Below are positions 44,822-54,277 of a DNA stretch of 64,000 bases, piece after piece. Origin of the DNA: Microcystis panniformis FACHB-1757. GTDB lineage: Bacteria > Cyanobacteriota > Cyanobacteriia > Cyanobacteriales > Microcystaceae. The stretch spans positions 3,100,001 through 3,164,000 of the forward strand of contig NZ_CP011339.1 in NCBI RefSeq assembly GCF_001264245.1, given 5' to 3'. A program made the position numbers and the translations under genes. Numbering within the stretch: position 1 is the first letter of the stretch; every line of letters begins with the position of its first letter. The notes under the pieces were generated by a model, which was not told the DNA's origin, did not search any database, and saw only the letters and a program-made list of their open reading frames with translations.

Positions 44822-45017
44822 TATAGTTATTTCAAATAAGAACGAGACACTAGGCGACACAATAAGTACGAATAATTTCATCAAGGGGTGTCCCCACAGG
44901 AGCATACATTCTTGCCCTCTTTAATGCACTAAAATCATGTTCGATATCATTTAAATCAGGAGAGTATTTTGGCAAAAACACGACCTGATGACCTGCTTCC
45001 TCTACCAGTTGTTTAAT
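44822..45017 (-). pseudogene. ISY100-type IS630 element, 3' part (transposase C terminus)
   Basis: On the minus strand, after ATTAAA, the frame gives QLVEEAGHQVVFLPKYSPDL then NDIEHDFSALKRARMYAPVG, the third catalytic region of IS630/Tc1 transposases, to a stop at 44850. The outer end TATAGTTATTTCAAATAAG matches the inverted terminus at 52933. The N-terminal part of the same protein is at 54262-56281, and the IS1634-family element took the place between them. Confidence 0.85.
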
Positions 45018-45185
45018 CCCACATTCCGCACCCTCAACTGTCACATAAGCTGTCCCCCTCCAGAGACTTGAGTAAAAATACTTATCTGGTGAAGGTTTTC
45101 TCGGTGGCCGTTAGGGGGATATTGAGACCCCTAATTATGAAAAAATAGGAATTGTTGGAAAACTTAGGCAGTGGGCTGTTCGACC

Positions 45186-47036
45186 ATGAATCAATCAACA
45201 GAAATTGAAGTCAAAAATCTAGACCATCTGGGATTAGTAGCCGGAATTATCGATGAAATAGGAATCGTTGAAATTATCAACGAACAAGTCTCAATTGAGC
45301 GAGGAGAAATTGTCACAGCGGGGCAAGTCGTGAAAGCAATTATCCTGAACGGATTGGGATTTGTCTCCCGGGCCTTGTATTTATTTCCTCAATTTTTTGA
45401 AGATAAAGCAACCGAACATCTGCTGGGAGAAGGCATCGAAGCAAAACACCTGAATGATGATAAAATTGGTCGAGTGATGGACAAACTTTATCAACTGGAT
45501 GTTTCGGGGATTTTCCTACTCATTAGTTTAGCAGCCGTGAAAAAATTTGGTGTAGCAACCGAGAACTCCCATTTAGATTCGACTTCTCTATCAGTAGAAG
45601 GAGAATATAACAAGGAATACCCAACAGTAGAAATCCTGAAATCAGGAGCAGTGGGAGAAGAAATTGAAACCAGACAACAGCCAATAAAAATTACCCACGG
45701 ATACTCCCGCGACCGACGACCTGACTTAAAACAATTTATGATTGACTTAATCGTAAGTGGGGATGGAGATGTACCTTTATTCCTGAAAGTAGGGGACGGA
45801 AATGAAGCAGACAAAGCGGTTTTTGGTCAAATCGCCCGAGAATTTCAAAAACAAGTTGACTTTGACAGTTTAATAGTCGGCGATAGCGCCCTCTATAGCA
45901 AAGAGAATTTAAAACTAATGAAAGAAATGCGTTGGTTGTCTCGAGTCGCCTTCAGCATTAAAGAGGCTCAAGAGTTAGTCGATAGCATCTCAGAAAAAGA
46001 GTTAACCGATGCAGAAATACCGGGTTATTCCTGGCGGGAAACAAGCTCTAACTATGGGGGAATAGAACAAAGATGGTTGCTAGTTGAAAGTCAAGCTAGA
46101 CAAGAATCAGACTTGAAAAAATTAGAGAAAAAAATCGAGCAGGAAAAGAATTCTGCCCAAGAAAAAATCCGGCAACTATCCCGAAGAGAATTTGAGAATA
46201 GAGCGGTGGCGTTGGCGATAGCCAAAGGATTATCTGACTCCTTAAAATATCATCAGTTAACGGAGATTAAAGTCAATCTCATTCCGCCTGAGACGAGAGC
46301 AGTCAAAACTCAAATCAAAAGACGATTTGGGAGCATCTCACCTTTGCAATGAGCATAAATACTTAGTAGAAAAATAGGCTTTTCGAGGGTAATTCTTGTT
46401 TTAATTCTCCATGTACGCGGTCTTTAAAAGCCTCTATTTCGTTCCAAGACACGATTAAGAGTGGCTTTTAGGCTAAGTATAATTACTCATCGCGTAAGTG
46501 AGATGCTCCCGACGATTTACCCTCTCAAAGCTATCAAGTTCAAGCCGAATTAGAGTTGAATTTGCCAGCGATTGAGAGGCTAAAGAAACGAGCAGGACGA
46601 TTCATTTTAGCAACTAACGATTTGGAGAAAAAACGATTAAGCAGTGAGGATATACTCAAAAAATATAAGGGGCAACAAGCTCCAGAAAGAGGATTTTCTT
46701 TTCTCAAAGACCCCGGCTTTTTTGCCCACAGTGTCTTTCTCAAATCTCCCCATAGAATCGAGGTCATGGCCCTGCTCACGTTGCTCGTGCCTGTTGGTTT
46801 ATACTATTGGCCAAAGACAACTTCGCCTGAATTTAAAACAGCAGGAGACGGGACTGAAAAATCAGTTGGGTAAGTTAACTGACCGACCAACATTACGCTG
46901 GATATTTCAGAACTTTCAAGGGATTCATCTCCTACGTATTCAAGACAATCAAAAGATTAGCAACTTAACGGATGAGAGGCGCAACATTTTGAGATTTTTT
47001 CCCAAACCTTGCCAGGAATATTATCTCTTATCTTGA
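45186..47036 (+). pseudogene. IS1634-family (DUF4277) transposase, frameshifted and interrupted
   Basis: The N-terminal 390 codons begin MNQSTEIEVKNLDHLGLVAG and contain the DUF4277 domain, then HLDSTSLSVEGEYNKEYPTV, ITHGYSRDRRPDLKQFMIDL and LIVGDSALYSKENLKLMKEM, which hold the first two catalytic aspartates. A 182-bp element interrupts at 46329. After it, LNLPAIERLKKRAGRFILAT and PERGFSFLKDPGFFAHSVFL carry the rest, in a second frame. The last 80 codons (LLVYTIGQRQLRLNLKQQET to YYLLS) are in a third. Copy 2 has the same two frame changes. It cannot make a normal product. Confidence 0.8.
46329..46510. mobile_element. MITE-F, 182 bp, in IS1634 copy 1
   Basis: The ends GGGAGCATCTCAC and GTGAGATGCTCCC are perfect inverted repeats flanked by the 8-bp direct repeat GACGATTT (46321-46328 and 46511-46518). 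The empty site is present in IS1634 copy 2. No coding capacity; the mobilising family is not assigned. Confidence 0.85.
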
Positions 47037-47282
47037 CCAGATGGATTGACTTCCAGGGGTGACAAAACAAAGCGAGCAACTGGAACATCTCCCCCTAGAT
47101 GTTAAGTCTGATTGCCTAGTCATTCTCAATAAGCACTGTTTATTGCGAATGACTGGGGGAACCCTGGAATTTTCGGCTTAGTTGCCGGCAGCTTGCCGCC
47201 AACTCACTCCTCTAGATAAGTATTTTGACTCAGGCATCTTCCTCTTTTGAGACGTTGTGACACTTAGGGTGCGGAATGTGGG

Positions 47283-47994
47283 TTAAAAGGACATAAAGAT
47301 TTCATCACAACGGTCGTAGATATGGACAAGAAAATTTTACTAGATGTGATTAAAGGACATAAGCAAGAAGAATTAATGGAAGCCTTAAAAGCACAGCCAG
47401 ACGCAGTTCGGGAGAAAGTGAAAGAAGTGAGCGTCGATATGTGGTCAGGATTTACAGCAGTGATCAAGGAATTATTTCCCAATGCTAAAATCATCTATGA
47501 CCGTTTTCATGTAATGGCTATCATCAATGACGAGCTTAATAAATTGAGAAAGTTAATGGGGGTGCATGAAAAAGGATTACCTCATTTATTATGGAAGAAT
47601 AAAGAGGACTTAAAGGACGAGCAAAAACAACAACTAGAAGTTATTCTGAAAGAACATCCATGCTTAGGAATAGCCTGGGAAATGAAAGAAGAAATTAGAC
47701 AAATTTATCAAAGTAGTAGAACGTTCAGAGGTGCTGAGAGAAAATTGGAAAAATGGATAAGAATAGGCGGGATATTATATGAAAGTAGTGCCAGGATGAT
47801 CCAGAAGCATTTGCCAGGTATTTGTAATTACTTTGAAAATCAGACAACCAACGGATTAATTGAGGGAATGAATACCAAAATAAAGCTTATTAAAAGAATG
47901 AGTTATGGATTTACCAATTTTGAACATCTTCGACTTAAGCTGTTTGCTTGCTTTAATTCATAACAAAAATTAACACACGAAAACCAGAAGAGCC
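47283..47994 (+). pseudogene. ISL3 type a, right half (transposase C-terminal 213 codons)
   Basis: Begins TTAAAA at the IS1634 terminus and continues with the ISL3 transposase from GHKDFITTVVDMDKKILLDV to its normal end, then the right terminus AGAAGAGCC. The left half is at 58357-58895. 712 plus 539 minus the 6-base duplication equals 1245, exactly the length of an intact copy. Confidence 0.9.
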
Positions 47995-48028
47995 GATCGG
48001 GCAGGTAATTAATTTTGCATGACTACTT
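47995..48028 (-). mobile_element. MITE-A, left half
   Basis: GATCGGGCAGGTAATTAATT continuing to GACTACTT is the first 34 bases of MITE-A in reverse. The other half, 65 bases, is at 58896-58960 in forward orientation. They share CCCGATC, the ISL3 target duplication; 33 + 65 - 7 = 91. Confidence 0.85.
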
Positions 48029-48173
48029 ATAAGTAGCTGGTTATAATTAAATTAAAAATGGATTTTGCCTCTGATCCCCCCTTAGTCCCCCCTTGATAAG
48101 GGGGGTGCCGATCCCCCCTTAGTCCCCCCTTGATAAGGGGGGCATCTGATAATTTTTAACGCCTACCTACTTA
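48029..48173. mobile_element. MITE-B copy 3
   Basis: About 145 bp with TAAGTAGCTGGTTATAATTA at the left and AACGCCTACCTACTTA at the right. The core has two CCCCCCTTGATAAGGGGGG palindromes separated by GTGCCGATCCCCCCTTAGT. Confidence 0.65.
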
Positions 48174-48483
48174 ATTTTTGCTTAGGAAACCGTGAAATAC
48201 CTATCAAGCAAGACTTTTAGGGCTATTTTGACGTTCGGCGATGCTCAGTCGAGCCGCGGAAAAAACTAGAAAATATCAGTATAGACCTCGTTTCCACACA
48301 TAAACCAGAAGAACCCAAATACTGATGGGCAGTCAGGAGTTTAAACTTGTGGAGAGACTGTCAGACTCGTTGGGATTCGTCTCAAAAAGCAGGTTTCTGT
48401 GAAGCAAGAATCTCCCATCACACAGCTTGGCATTGTGATGGCGAGAGTGTCAAAATTGTGTTCAATTACTCGTCATCCCAGTC
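48174..48483. other. spacer before the di-heme cytochrome gene
   Basis: No gene seen. Contains GAAACCGTGAAATACCTATC near 48186 and TAGACCTCGTTTCCACACAT near 48283. The latter resembles the inner sequence of MITE-D, so old element debris is likely. Confidence 0.4.
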
Positions 48484-48996
48484 ATGCCTTCCAGCGGTCA
48501 AGTGAAATCGATTTTTTTTCTGATCCTCTTTCTCCTCAGTATTCTAGGGGGTATTCTACTGGCTTCGCTACTTCAACAACCAGCGATCGCCCAATCCCCT
48601 GCCTCGGATACAGTGCTGAATCGTTATCAAATTGGAGAGCAAACCTATCTAGAAAATTGTGCCACTTGCCATATTGCCATTGCTCCCAGCATCCTACCGA
48701 GTCAAACTTGGAAAAAAATCCTAGAAAATCCTAATTCTCACTATGGTATCCGTTTAAAACCAATTGTTGGCATTACTCAGCGTCTTATCTGGGATTATCT
48801 CAGTTATTCTTCCCGCCCTCTTACCCAGACTACTTTTGTTCCCCTCCTAATTGAACAGTCCACCTATGTAAAGGTTTTGCATCCTAGGGTCAATTTACCC
48901 ACTCCTCTCGGTCATACCACCTGTGTCAGCTGTCATCCTAACGCTTCCCGCTACGATTATCAGACCCTTACCCCCATCTGGGATGATGCAGCCTAA
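48484..48996 (+). CDS. di-heme cytochrome c (DHC-like)
   Basis: The 170-residue protein has a signal/anchor helix (IFFLILFLLSILGGILLASL) and two c-type heme sites: ENCATCHIAIAPSILPSQTW and TTCVSCHPNASRYDYQTLTP. The spacing of about 100 residues and the C-terminal TPIWDDAA match a cyanobacterial family annotated as di-heme cytochrome c. It should sit in the lumen or periplasm. Electron partners are unknown. It lies inside the inverted segment. Confidence 0.85.
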   Translation: MPSSGQVKSIFFLILFLLSILGGILLASLLQQPAIAQSPASDTVLNRYQIGEQTYLENCATCHIAIAPSILPSQTWKKILENPNSHYGIRLKPIVGITQRLIWDYLSYSSRPLTQTTFVPLLIEQSTYVKVLHPRVNLPTPLGHTTCVSCHPNASRYDYQTLTPIWDDAA

Positions 48997-48997
48997 T

Positions 48998-49075
48998 CAG
49001 TGATCAGTTATCAGTTATCAGTTATCAGTTATCAGTGATCAGTTTTCAGTTTTCAGTTATCAGTTTTGAGATGTG
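48998..49075. repeat. heptamer repeat (TCAGTTA with variants)
   Basis: Repeats of TCAGTTA with TCAGTGA and TCAGTTT variants, followed by a partly complementary ACTGATTACTGTTTACTG stretch to about 49118. It could form a long imperfect hairpin between the convergent cytochrome and RodZ-like genes. Confidence 0.8.
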
Positions 49076-49106
49076 AGTTTTTAGTTCACTGATTACTGTT
49101 TACTGT

Positions 49107-49970
49107 TTACTGATCACTGAGAGGGGGTGCAGTTAGGGTGATTTCGCCAATTTGGCCAGCTTTACCCATTAATTGGGCAGGTTTTTGGTTAAGAGAGATT
49201 TTAACACCGCCAGCATTGCCCGATCGAATATTTAAACTCTTTTGGGCTGTCCAAGTTTGTTTAGTCCCGGGTTGGAGATTGCCTTCATGGACTTTTTTGC
49301 CATCGGCAATTACCCTTACCCAAGCGGCCTGTTCAATAGTTACCTGGGCTGAGAGGGGAACTTTTGGCTGAGGAGAAGGGGAGGGAGAGCCTACCAGTGC
49401 AGGAGAGACTACTGGTGCGGGGGAACCCACGGGGGAAGGAGAGGGAGTAACGGCAGGGGGGTTAGAGAGAGGGGGACGGAGGAAAAGATAGCCAATACCA
49501 CAAAATATGCCCGCCAGCAAGCCTAGCCAGAGATACATCCCGAAAAAGGTTGATTTAGCCAGTTGGGGGCTAGTTTCCAGGGCTGGTTTTTCTGGTTTCA
49601 CCGGTTCCACTTTTGGGGCAGCGGGTTCAGCCTTGGGGAGAGGGGTAGCTTTTGTGGGCAGTTTTTTCGGAATAGTTACCTCTTGAGCTAATTGTTCCGC
49701 ACTAGGAGACAAGCGATCGGCTAAAGCTTTACCATCAATTTTTAGAGCATCACCGTAGCGTTTGATAAATCCCTTGACATAAATTAATTCTGGTAATTTC
49801 TCCCAATTCCCCGTTTCCAACGCTTCTAGCATTGGTACTCTAATCATCGTCAGGGCGGCGATATCGTCTATGCTCAGGCAGCTTTCTTCCCGTTTTTGAC
49901 GTAAATAAGTCCCGATTTCCTTGATTTGTTCGGCTTGTAGGGGACTGAGTTGACTCATAATTCCAGTCAT
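49107..49970 (-). CDS. RodZ-like protein (HTH_25, membrane helix, DUF4115)
   Basis: The 287-residue protein has an N-terminal helix-turn-helix (IKEIGTYLRQKREESCLSID and DIAALTMIRVPMLEALETGN, then LIYVKGFIKRYGDALKI), as in the cytoskeletal adaptor RodZ. A K/P/A-rich linker follows, then one membrane helix (YLWLGLLAGIFCGIGYLFL), a second P/S-rich linker, and a DUF4115 beta domain (VTIEQAAWVRVIADGKKVHE, LNIRSGNAGGVKISLNQKPA). An alternative ATG at 49958 gives 283 residues. It probably links cell shape to the MreB cytoskeleton. Confidence 0.8.
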   Translation of the reverse strand: MTGIMSQLSPLQAEQIKEIGTYLRQKREESCLSIDDIAALTMIRVPMLEALETGNWEKLPELIYVKGFIKRYGDALKIDGKALADRLSPSAEQLAQEVTIPKKLPTKATPLPKAEPAAPKVEPVKPEKPALETSPQLAKSTFFGMYLWLGLLAGIFCGIGYLFLRPPLSNPPAVTPSPSPVGSPAPVVSPALVGSPSPSPQPKVPLSAQVTIEQAAWVRVIADGKKVHEGNLQPGTKQTWTAQKSLNIRSGNAGGVKISLNQKPAQLMGKAGQIGEITLTAPPLSDQ

Positions 49971-50109
49971 AATCTATACCAACTTAGATGATAATCTCGA
50001 TTTTGTTATTTTGGGATAATCTGTTCTCTAGAAGCTCCTTTCACCTTGTCATCATTACCGGCGAAAAGGTTCCAAAAACCAGCAAAAATCAGCAATACTT
50101 GCAAAAGTT

Positions 50110-51132
50110 AAGTTTTTTATCTCAAATGTCGGGGTTTCACCCCGACCAATATAAAAGAGCGAAGCACGACTAAAATCTTGACAATCTCTGCTGTATAGGT
50201 TAACTTAAAATAAGTTGTTTGAGGTCGATAAACAATGATTATCTTAGAAATGAAAGCAGTGGTCAAACCAAGTCAGTCTTCTGCCATAGATGAAGCTATT
50301 CGTACAGTACAATTCATCAGAAACAAAGCATTAAGACTTTGGATGGATGCCAAGAGAGAAGACAAAATCGATAAATATTCTCTCAATAAATATTGTGCAG
50401 TTCTCGCCCAACAGTTCAAGTTTGTCGATACTCTAAATTCTACGGCTAGACAAGCATCGGCAGAACGGGACTGGTCAGCTATTGCTCGTTTCTATGACAA
50501 TTGTCAGAAAAAAATAAAAGGGAAAAAAGGTTATCCCAAGTTTCAGAAAAATAATCGTTCTGTGGAATATAAAAACTGTGGCGGTCAACTATCGGAGGAT
50601 AGAAAAAAATTACTTTCACAGATAAGAAAAATCTTGGCACGGTTAAACTGAAAGGAACTAGAGACTTAAACTTTTACCCTATAGACCAAATTAAACGAGT
50701 TAGGAGGCTCTTCTGGTTTCTGTGTGGAAACTAGGTCTATACTGATAGAATATCCGCAAAATAGTCCTAAAAGTCTTTCCCAGTAAACATTTCACGATTC
50801 CATAAGCAAAAATTATCACACAAAGTCGAGAAGAGCCGTTAGGATTGTTAAACGAGCAGACGGTTACTATGTCCAATTCTGCCTTAGCGTTGATATTCGG
50901 GAATAGGCAAAACCCTTAGAACCGACTAAAAGATGTGTAGGATTGGATGTAGGCTTAAAAGTTTTCTACGCTAATAGTGATGGGGAAACGGTAGAAATAC
51001 CGCAATACTATCGCCAAGCGGAAAAAAGATTAAACCGTTTGACCCCCCCTTGCCCCCCCGACGTCGGTTGGGGGGGGGGGAGAGATTCCCTCTGGCGAAT
51101 GTTGGATACTTCCTGTCAGATTAGGGAAACTC
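50110..51132 (+). pseudogene. tnpB (IS605 type) relic B, interrupted by MITE-D
   Basis: The left end TTTATCTCAAATGTCGGGGT, with a small hairpin, is followed at 50235 by MIILEMKAVVKPSQSSAIDE and AIRTVQFIRNKALRLWMDAK, a TnpB N terminus of about 135 codons. A break follows, then TRDLNFYPIDQIKRVR, MITE-D, and RIVKRADGYYVQFCLSVDIR, VGLDVGLKVFYANSDGETVE (RuvC I) to EKRLNRL. The rest of the nuclease is missing. The 3' part is nearly identical to relic A at 16 kb, and the copy extends into the first 42 bases of moaB. Confidence 0.8.
50706..50838. mobile_element. MITE-D, about 133 bp with ISL3-type ends
   Basis: GGCTCTTCTGGTTTCTGTGT at the left and CACACAAAGTCGAGAAGAGC at the right, flanked by GTTAGGA on both sides; excision restores the tnpB reading (VR-RIVKR) matching relic A. 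The right end also occurs alone at about 58963-58982. Non-coding; probably mobilised by an ISL3 transposase. Confidence 0.85.
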
Positions 51133-51133
51133 T

Positions 51134-51175
51134 ATGAACCAAGAATCCCTCGCTTTTAGTGACGGGAGTGTCAAT
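51134..51175 (+). pseudogene. 5' fragment of moaB (first 14 codons)
   Basis: These 42 bases are identical to the start of moaB at 16311 (MNQESLAFSDGSVN) and then diverge. With the tnpB relic upstream, the unit copies the junction found at 16 kb. Confidence 0.85.
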
Positions 51176-51190
51176 AAGAAGCGATCTTTG

Positions 51191-51543
51191 TTGACATCCT
51201 CGCCGCACTTTTAGGGCGGCGATTCCTAAACCTCACGATTTAAGTTTCTGCTTCCACCACCGTCGCATACCACAGTTAAAAAACCATGTACTGTCTTACA
51301 CAGAGTCCACAGACTTTCGCCCCATTTCAGAAGCCCGATTCCCTGTGTCCCACGGTACGTTGACCGCCTATAGCTTCTTGTACTTGTTGCGCGCGACTTT
51401 TTACCCGGCCAAGCTTTTCTGGTCGGAACCCCCTAAGCCGAGTTTTCAAGGTGCTGCGCCGTCCACTTGGTTTTCGAGACTGGCCTTTTAATTCTAACGT
51501 AAAGCCGCCGTTCTACGGCGGGGTTTCAGACCCAAAATTTCCG
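51191..51543 (+). mobile_element. 353-bp non-autonomous IS605-type element, copy 2
   Basis: Inverted with respect to, and apparently identical with, 36811-37163. It starts TTGACATCCTCGCCGCAC and ends GACCCAAAATTTCCG directly before ATGA, i.e. next to TCAT on the other strand. No target duplication is expected for this family. It lies just upstream of the DUF4079 gene. Confidence 0.8.
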
Positions 51544-51559
51544 ATGAGAACAGACAACT

Positions 51560-52030
51560 ATGAACTTCGAGATTCCCAGTGCCGTAAAAACTTGGTCACA
51601 ATTTGGCCATCCCATTCTCATGTGGGTTTTATTAGGATTAACTATCTATGCCCTCTATTCGGGGCTACAATGGCGACGGACGCGTACAGCAGATAAAGAC
51701 CTAAAAAAAGAATTATTGCCCAAGGATTTTCGCACTAAACACTATCAAATTGGCTCCCTAATCCTCGCTTTAATGGTATTGGGGACGATCGGGGGTATGG
51801 CGGTGACTTATATTAATAACGGTAAATTATTTGTCGGTCCCCATCTGCTGGCGGGTTTAGGGATGGTGGGTTTAATCTCGATCAGTGCCGCTTTAGTACC
51901 TTTAATGCAAAAAGGCAATGAATTGGCCAGAATCACCCATATTACCCTTAATGCCGTCATTTTAGGTCTTTTTGGCTGGCAAGCCTTCACGGGAATGGAT
52001 ATAGTCCAGCGTATTCTCAGCAAAATGTAA
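51560..52030 (+). CDS. DUF4079 membrane protein
   Basis: The 156-residue protein begins MNFEIPSAVKTWSQFGHPIL and has four helices: MWVLLGLTIYALYSGLQWRR, LILALMVLGTIGGMAVTYIN, LLAGLGMVGLISISAALVPL and ITLNAVILGLFGWQAFTGMD. Histidines at helix ends (FGHPI, GPHLL, ITHITL) resemble the heme-binding arrangement of cytochrome b561-like proteins. DUF4079 is found in cyanobacteria and algae, function unknown. Its leader is interrupted by the 353-bp IS605-type element 17 bases upstream. Confidence 0.8.
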   Translation: MNFEIPSAVKTWSQFGHPILMWVLLGLTIYALYSGLQWRRTRTADKDLKKELLPKDFRTKHYQIGSLILALMVLGTIGGMAVTYINNGKLFVGPHLLAGLGMVGLISISAALVPLMQKGNELARITHITLNAVILGLFGWQAFTGMDIVQRILSKM

Positions 52031-52159
52031 GAAACTTTGAAAATATAGGATGCGTCATCAGACGCATCCAACCCTAAAAAGTGCTTTCAAAGTTAATCAC
52101 AAGTTATAGAATCTTTCTCACGGGTAGAAACAAAAAGCAAAAAATCAGATAAAGAGATA

Positions 52160-52193
52160 TAGCGTTTCTCATAAAGATGAAGTGTAACCTAAT
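52160..52193. repeat. short dispersed repeat shared with 413-450
   Basis: AGCGTTTCTCATAA, then AGATGAAGTGTAACCTAAT, as in the first intergenic region. Followed by GTCGTGCAAAAT, a MITE-A-like terminus fragment. Confidence 0.5.
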
Positions 52194-52220
52194 GTAGTCG
52201 TGCAAAATAAAATGAGATGA

Positions 52221-52775
52221 CTATTCAGGAGAAGACAAGTCGGGGAAAATCTGGCTGGCAATGGCTGCACTCCGGCGAATTTGTTCAATTTCGGAAAGAT
52301 TTTGCCAATTTTCGGTTTCGATAGTCGTTTCGCTCTGGCCATTACGCATAGTATAGGCGTAGGGACGAGCAAAAACCTGTAAATCTTCTGGAGACCATTG
52401 GGGAAAGAGATCGCTAAGACAAACAACAAGGCGCTCAAGGTTGTCTAATTGACTATCAACTAGATTTTCAGCGCTTTCTACTAGACGATTTAAATGTTCG
52501 GCCGGCAATAAAGAGGCAAATTTATCAAAGATATTAGACCGGGGTGAAACGGAAACTGTCGGGAATTTTTGGTGTAAACTGTTAAAGAATCTATCAGCTT
52601 GTGCTTCGATCGCCGTCGCTTCTAGTCCTTCACACAGAGAAAAGGGTGTTTCTGTCAGGTCTAAGGGATCATGACTCTCAACAGCGGTTACATCCCAAGG
52701 ATAGGTGACTTCTTCTTCGATCAGGATTGCCAGAAGTTCCTCAGTAATCTGTTCGGATAGGGATAAATGGCTCAT
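52221..52775 (-). CDS. uncharacterised soluble protein
   Basis: The 184-residue acidic protein begins MSHLSLSEQITEELLAILIE. It contains EVTYPWDVTAVESHDPLDLT, AQADRFFNSLHQKFPTVSVS, LVESAENLVDSQLDNLERLV and QWSPEDLQVFARPYAYTMRN. Mostly helical, no membrane segment and no motif I can name. The start at 52775 has GGAGTG about 8 bases upstream. Confidence 0.65.
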   Translation of the reverse strand: MSHLSLSEQITEELLAILIEEEVTYPWDVTAVESHDPLDLTETPFSLCEGLEATAIEAQADRFFNSLHQKFPTVSVSPRSNIFDKFASLLPAEHLNRLVESAENLVDSQLDNLERLVVCLSDLFPQWSPEDLQVFARPYAYTMRNGQSETTIETENWQNLSEIEQIRRSAAIASQIFPDLSSPE

Positions 52776-52990
52776 AAATAACACTCCATATATTAGCCTT
52801 TGTGGTGTTCAATGAGTAACTACATCTCGGTTTTGACAATTTCCGAAGCTACAAACAGACTTCTGGTGCAAGTCAGGCAAGAGGCACTGTTGCCATAGGA
52901 GCAATAATTAACCCTTGCATATCATTATTGATTATAGTCATTTCAAATAAGTGTGAGACGAGGGAAAAATAAGGTAAAATAAAGGGAAAC

Positions 52991-54235
52991 GGCTCTTCTA
53001 GGTTCTGTGTGAGCATGGTATAATAGTAACACAGAACAGGAGGTGGGTTATGTGGATAAATTTTGATCAACTCCTCGATTTACCAAATGTAACAGTGGTC
53101 AATTATCAAAAAATTGCTCAGACAATTTTCCTAAAGCTTGCTCTTTTAAATGAAACAATTGAATGTCCGAATTGCCATCAAACCTTAGACAGAATCAATC
53201 AGACAGAGTATAATCTAGTCAGAGACTTGTCAATATTAGGTAATCCAGTATATTTAGAAGTACCACGCCGTCAGTTTCATTGTCAAAAGTGCCAAAAGTA
53301 TATCAGCGAAAGACTGAGTTTTATGAGATTAAGACAGCATCATACAATTCGCTATGAATCGATGATTTATGAGAGAGTAAAAAATTGTAGCATCGAAGAA
53401 ATAAGTCGAGAAGAAGGGTTAGGATGGTCAGAAGTTGAGTTAATATTTAATCACTGTGCTAAAGAACTAGAAAAGGAAGAGTGGGAAGCACCAGAACGAA
53501 TAAGCTTAGATGAATTTAGTAACTTAAAAGGACATAAAGATTTCATCACAACGGTCGTAGATATGGACAAGAAAATTTTACTAGATGTGATTAAAGGACA
53601 TAAGCAAGAAGAATTAATGGAAGCCTTAAAAGCACAGCCAGACGCAGTTCGGGAGAAAGTGAAAGAAGTGAGCGTCGATATGTGGTCAGGATTTACAGCA
53701 GTGATCAAGGAATTATTTCCCAATGCTAAAATCATCTATGACCGTTTTCATGTAATGGCTATCATCAATGACGAGCTTAATAAATTGAGAAAGTTAATGG
53801 GGGTGCATGAAAAAGGATTACCTCATTTATTATGGAAGAATAAAGAGGACTTAAAGGACGAGCAAAAACAACAACTAGAAGTTATTCTGAAAGAACATCC
53901 ATGCTTAGGAATAGCCTGGGAAATGAAAGAAGAAATTAGACAAATTTATCAAAGTAGTAGAACGTTCAGAGGTGCTGAGAGAAAATTGGAAAAATGGATA
54001 AGAATAGGCGGGATATTATATGAAAGTAGTGCCAGGATGATCCAGAAGCATTTGCCAGGTATTTGTAATTACTTTGAAAATCAGACAACCAACGGATTAA
54101 TTGAGGGAATGAATACCAAAATAAAGCTTATTAAAAGAATGAGTTATGGATTTACCAATTTTGAACATCTTCGACTTAAGCTGTTTGCTTGCTTTAATTC
54201 ATAACAAAAATTAACACACGAAAACCAGAAGAGCC
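52991..54235 (+). mobile_element. ISL3-family element (type a) copy 2, 1245 bp
   Basis: GGCTCTTCT and AGAAGAGCC termini; the 7-base direct repeat GGGAAAC flanks it inside the leader of the IS630 transposase. Opposite orientation to copy 1 at 42192. Confidence 0.9.
53050..54204 (+). CDS. ISL3-family transposase (type a), second intact copy
   Basis: The 384-residue product appears identical to the one at 42223-43377, with the same zinc-binding N terminus, SLDEFSNLKGHKDF, VSVDMWSGFTAVIKELFPNA and NGLIEGMNTKIKL. It is preceded by GGAGGTGGGTT. Two intact, identical copies suggest recent transposition. Confidence 0.9.
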   Translation: MWINFDQLLDLPNVTVVNYQKIAQTIFLKLALLNETIECPNCHQTLDRINQTEYNLVRDLSILGNPVYLEVPRRQFHCQKCQKYISERLSFMRLRQHHTIRYESMIYERVKNCSIEEISREEGLGWSEVELIFNHCAKELEKEEWEAPERISLDEFSNLKGHKDFITTVVDMDKKILLDVIKGHKQEELMEALKAQPDAVREKVKEVSVDMWSGFTAVIKELFPNAKIIYDRFHVMAIINDELNKLRKLMGVHEKGLPHLLWKNKEDLKDEQKQQLEVILKEHPCLGIAWEMKEEIRQIYQSSRTFRGAERKLEKWIRIGGILYESSARMIQKHLPGICNYFENQTTNGLIEGMNTKIKLIKRMSYGFTNFEHLRLKLFACFNS

Positions 54236-54277
54236 GGGAAACGAGCAACCCATACAGAAAAATGTCTTATAGCCTAG

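Larger units (their letters stand above)
45018..47282 (+). mobile_element. IS1634-family element copy 1 (2265 bp including a 182-bp insert)
   Basis: The termini CCCACATTCCGCACCCT and AGGGTGCGGAATGTGGG are inverted. Left flank: TTTAAT of the IS630 element. Right flank: TTAAAA of the ISL3 element. The flanks do not match each other but match those of copy 2 crosswise (ATTAAA and TTAAAA), the signature of recombination between two copies. Without the insert and its 8-bp duplication the length is 2075 bp, equal to copy 2. Confidence 0.85.
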
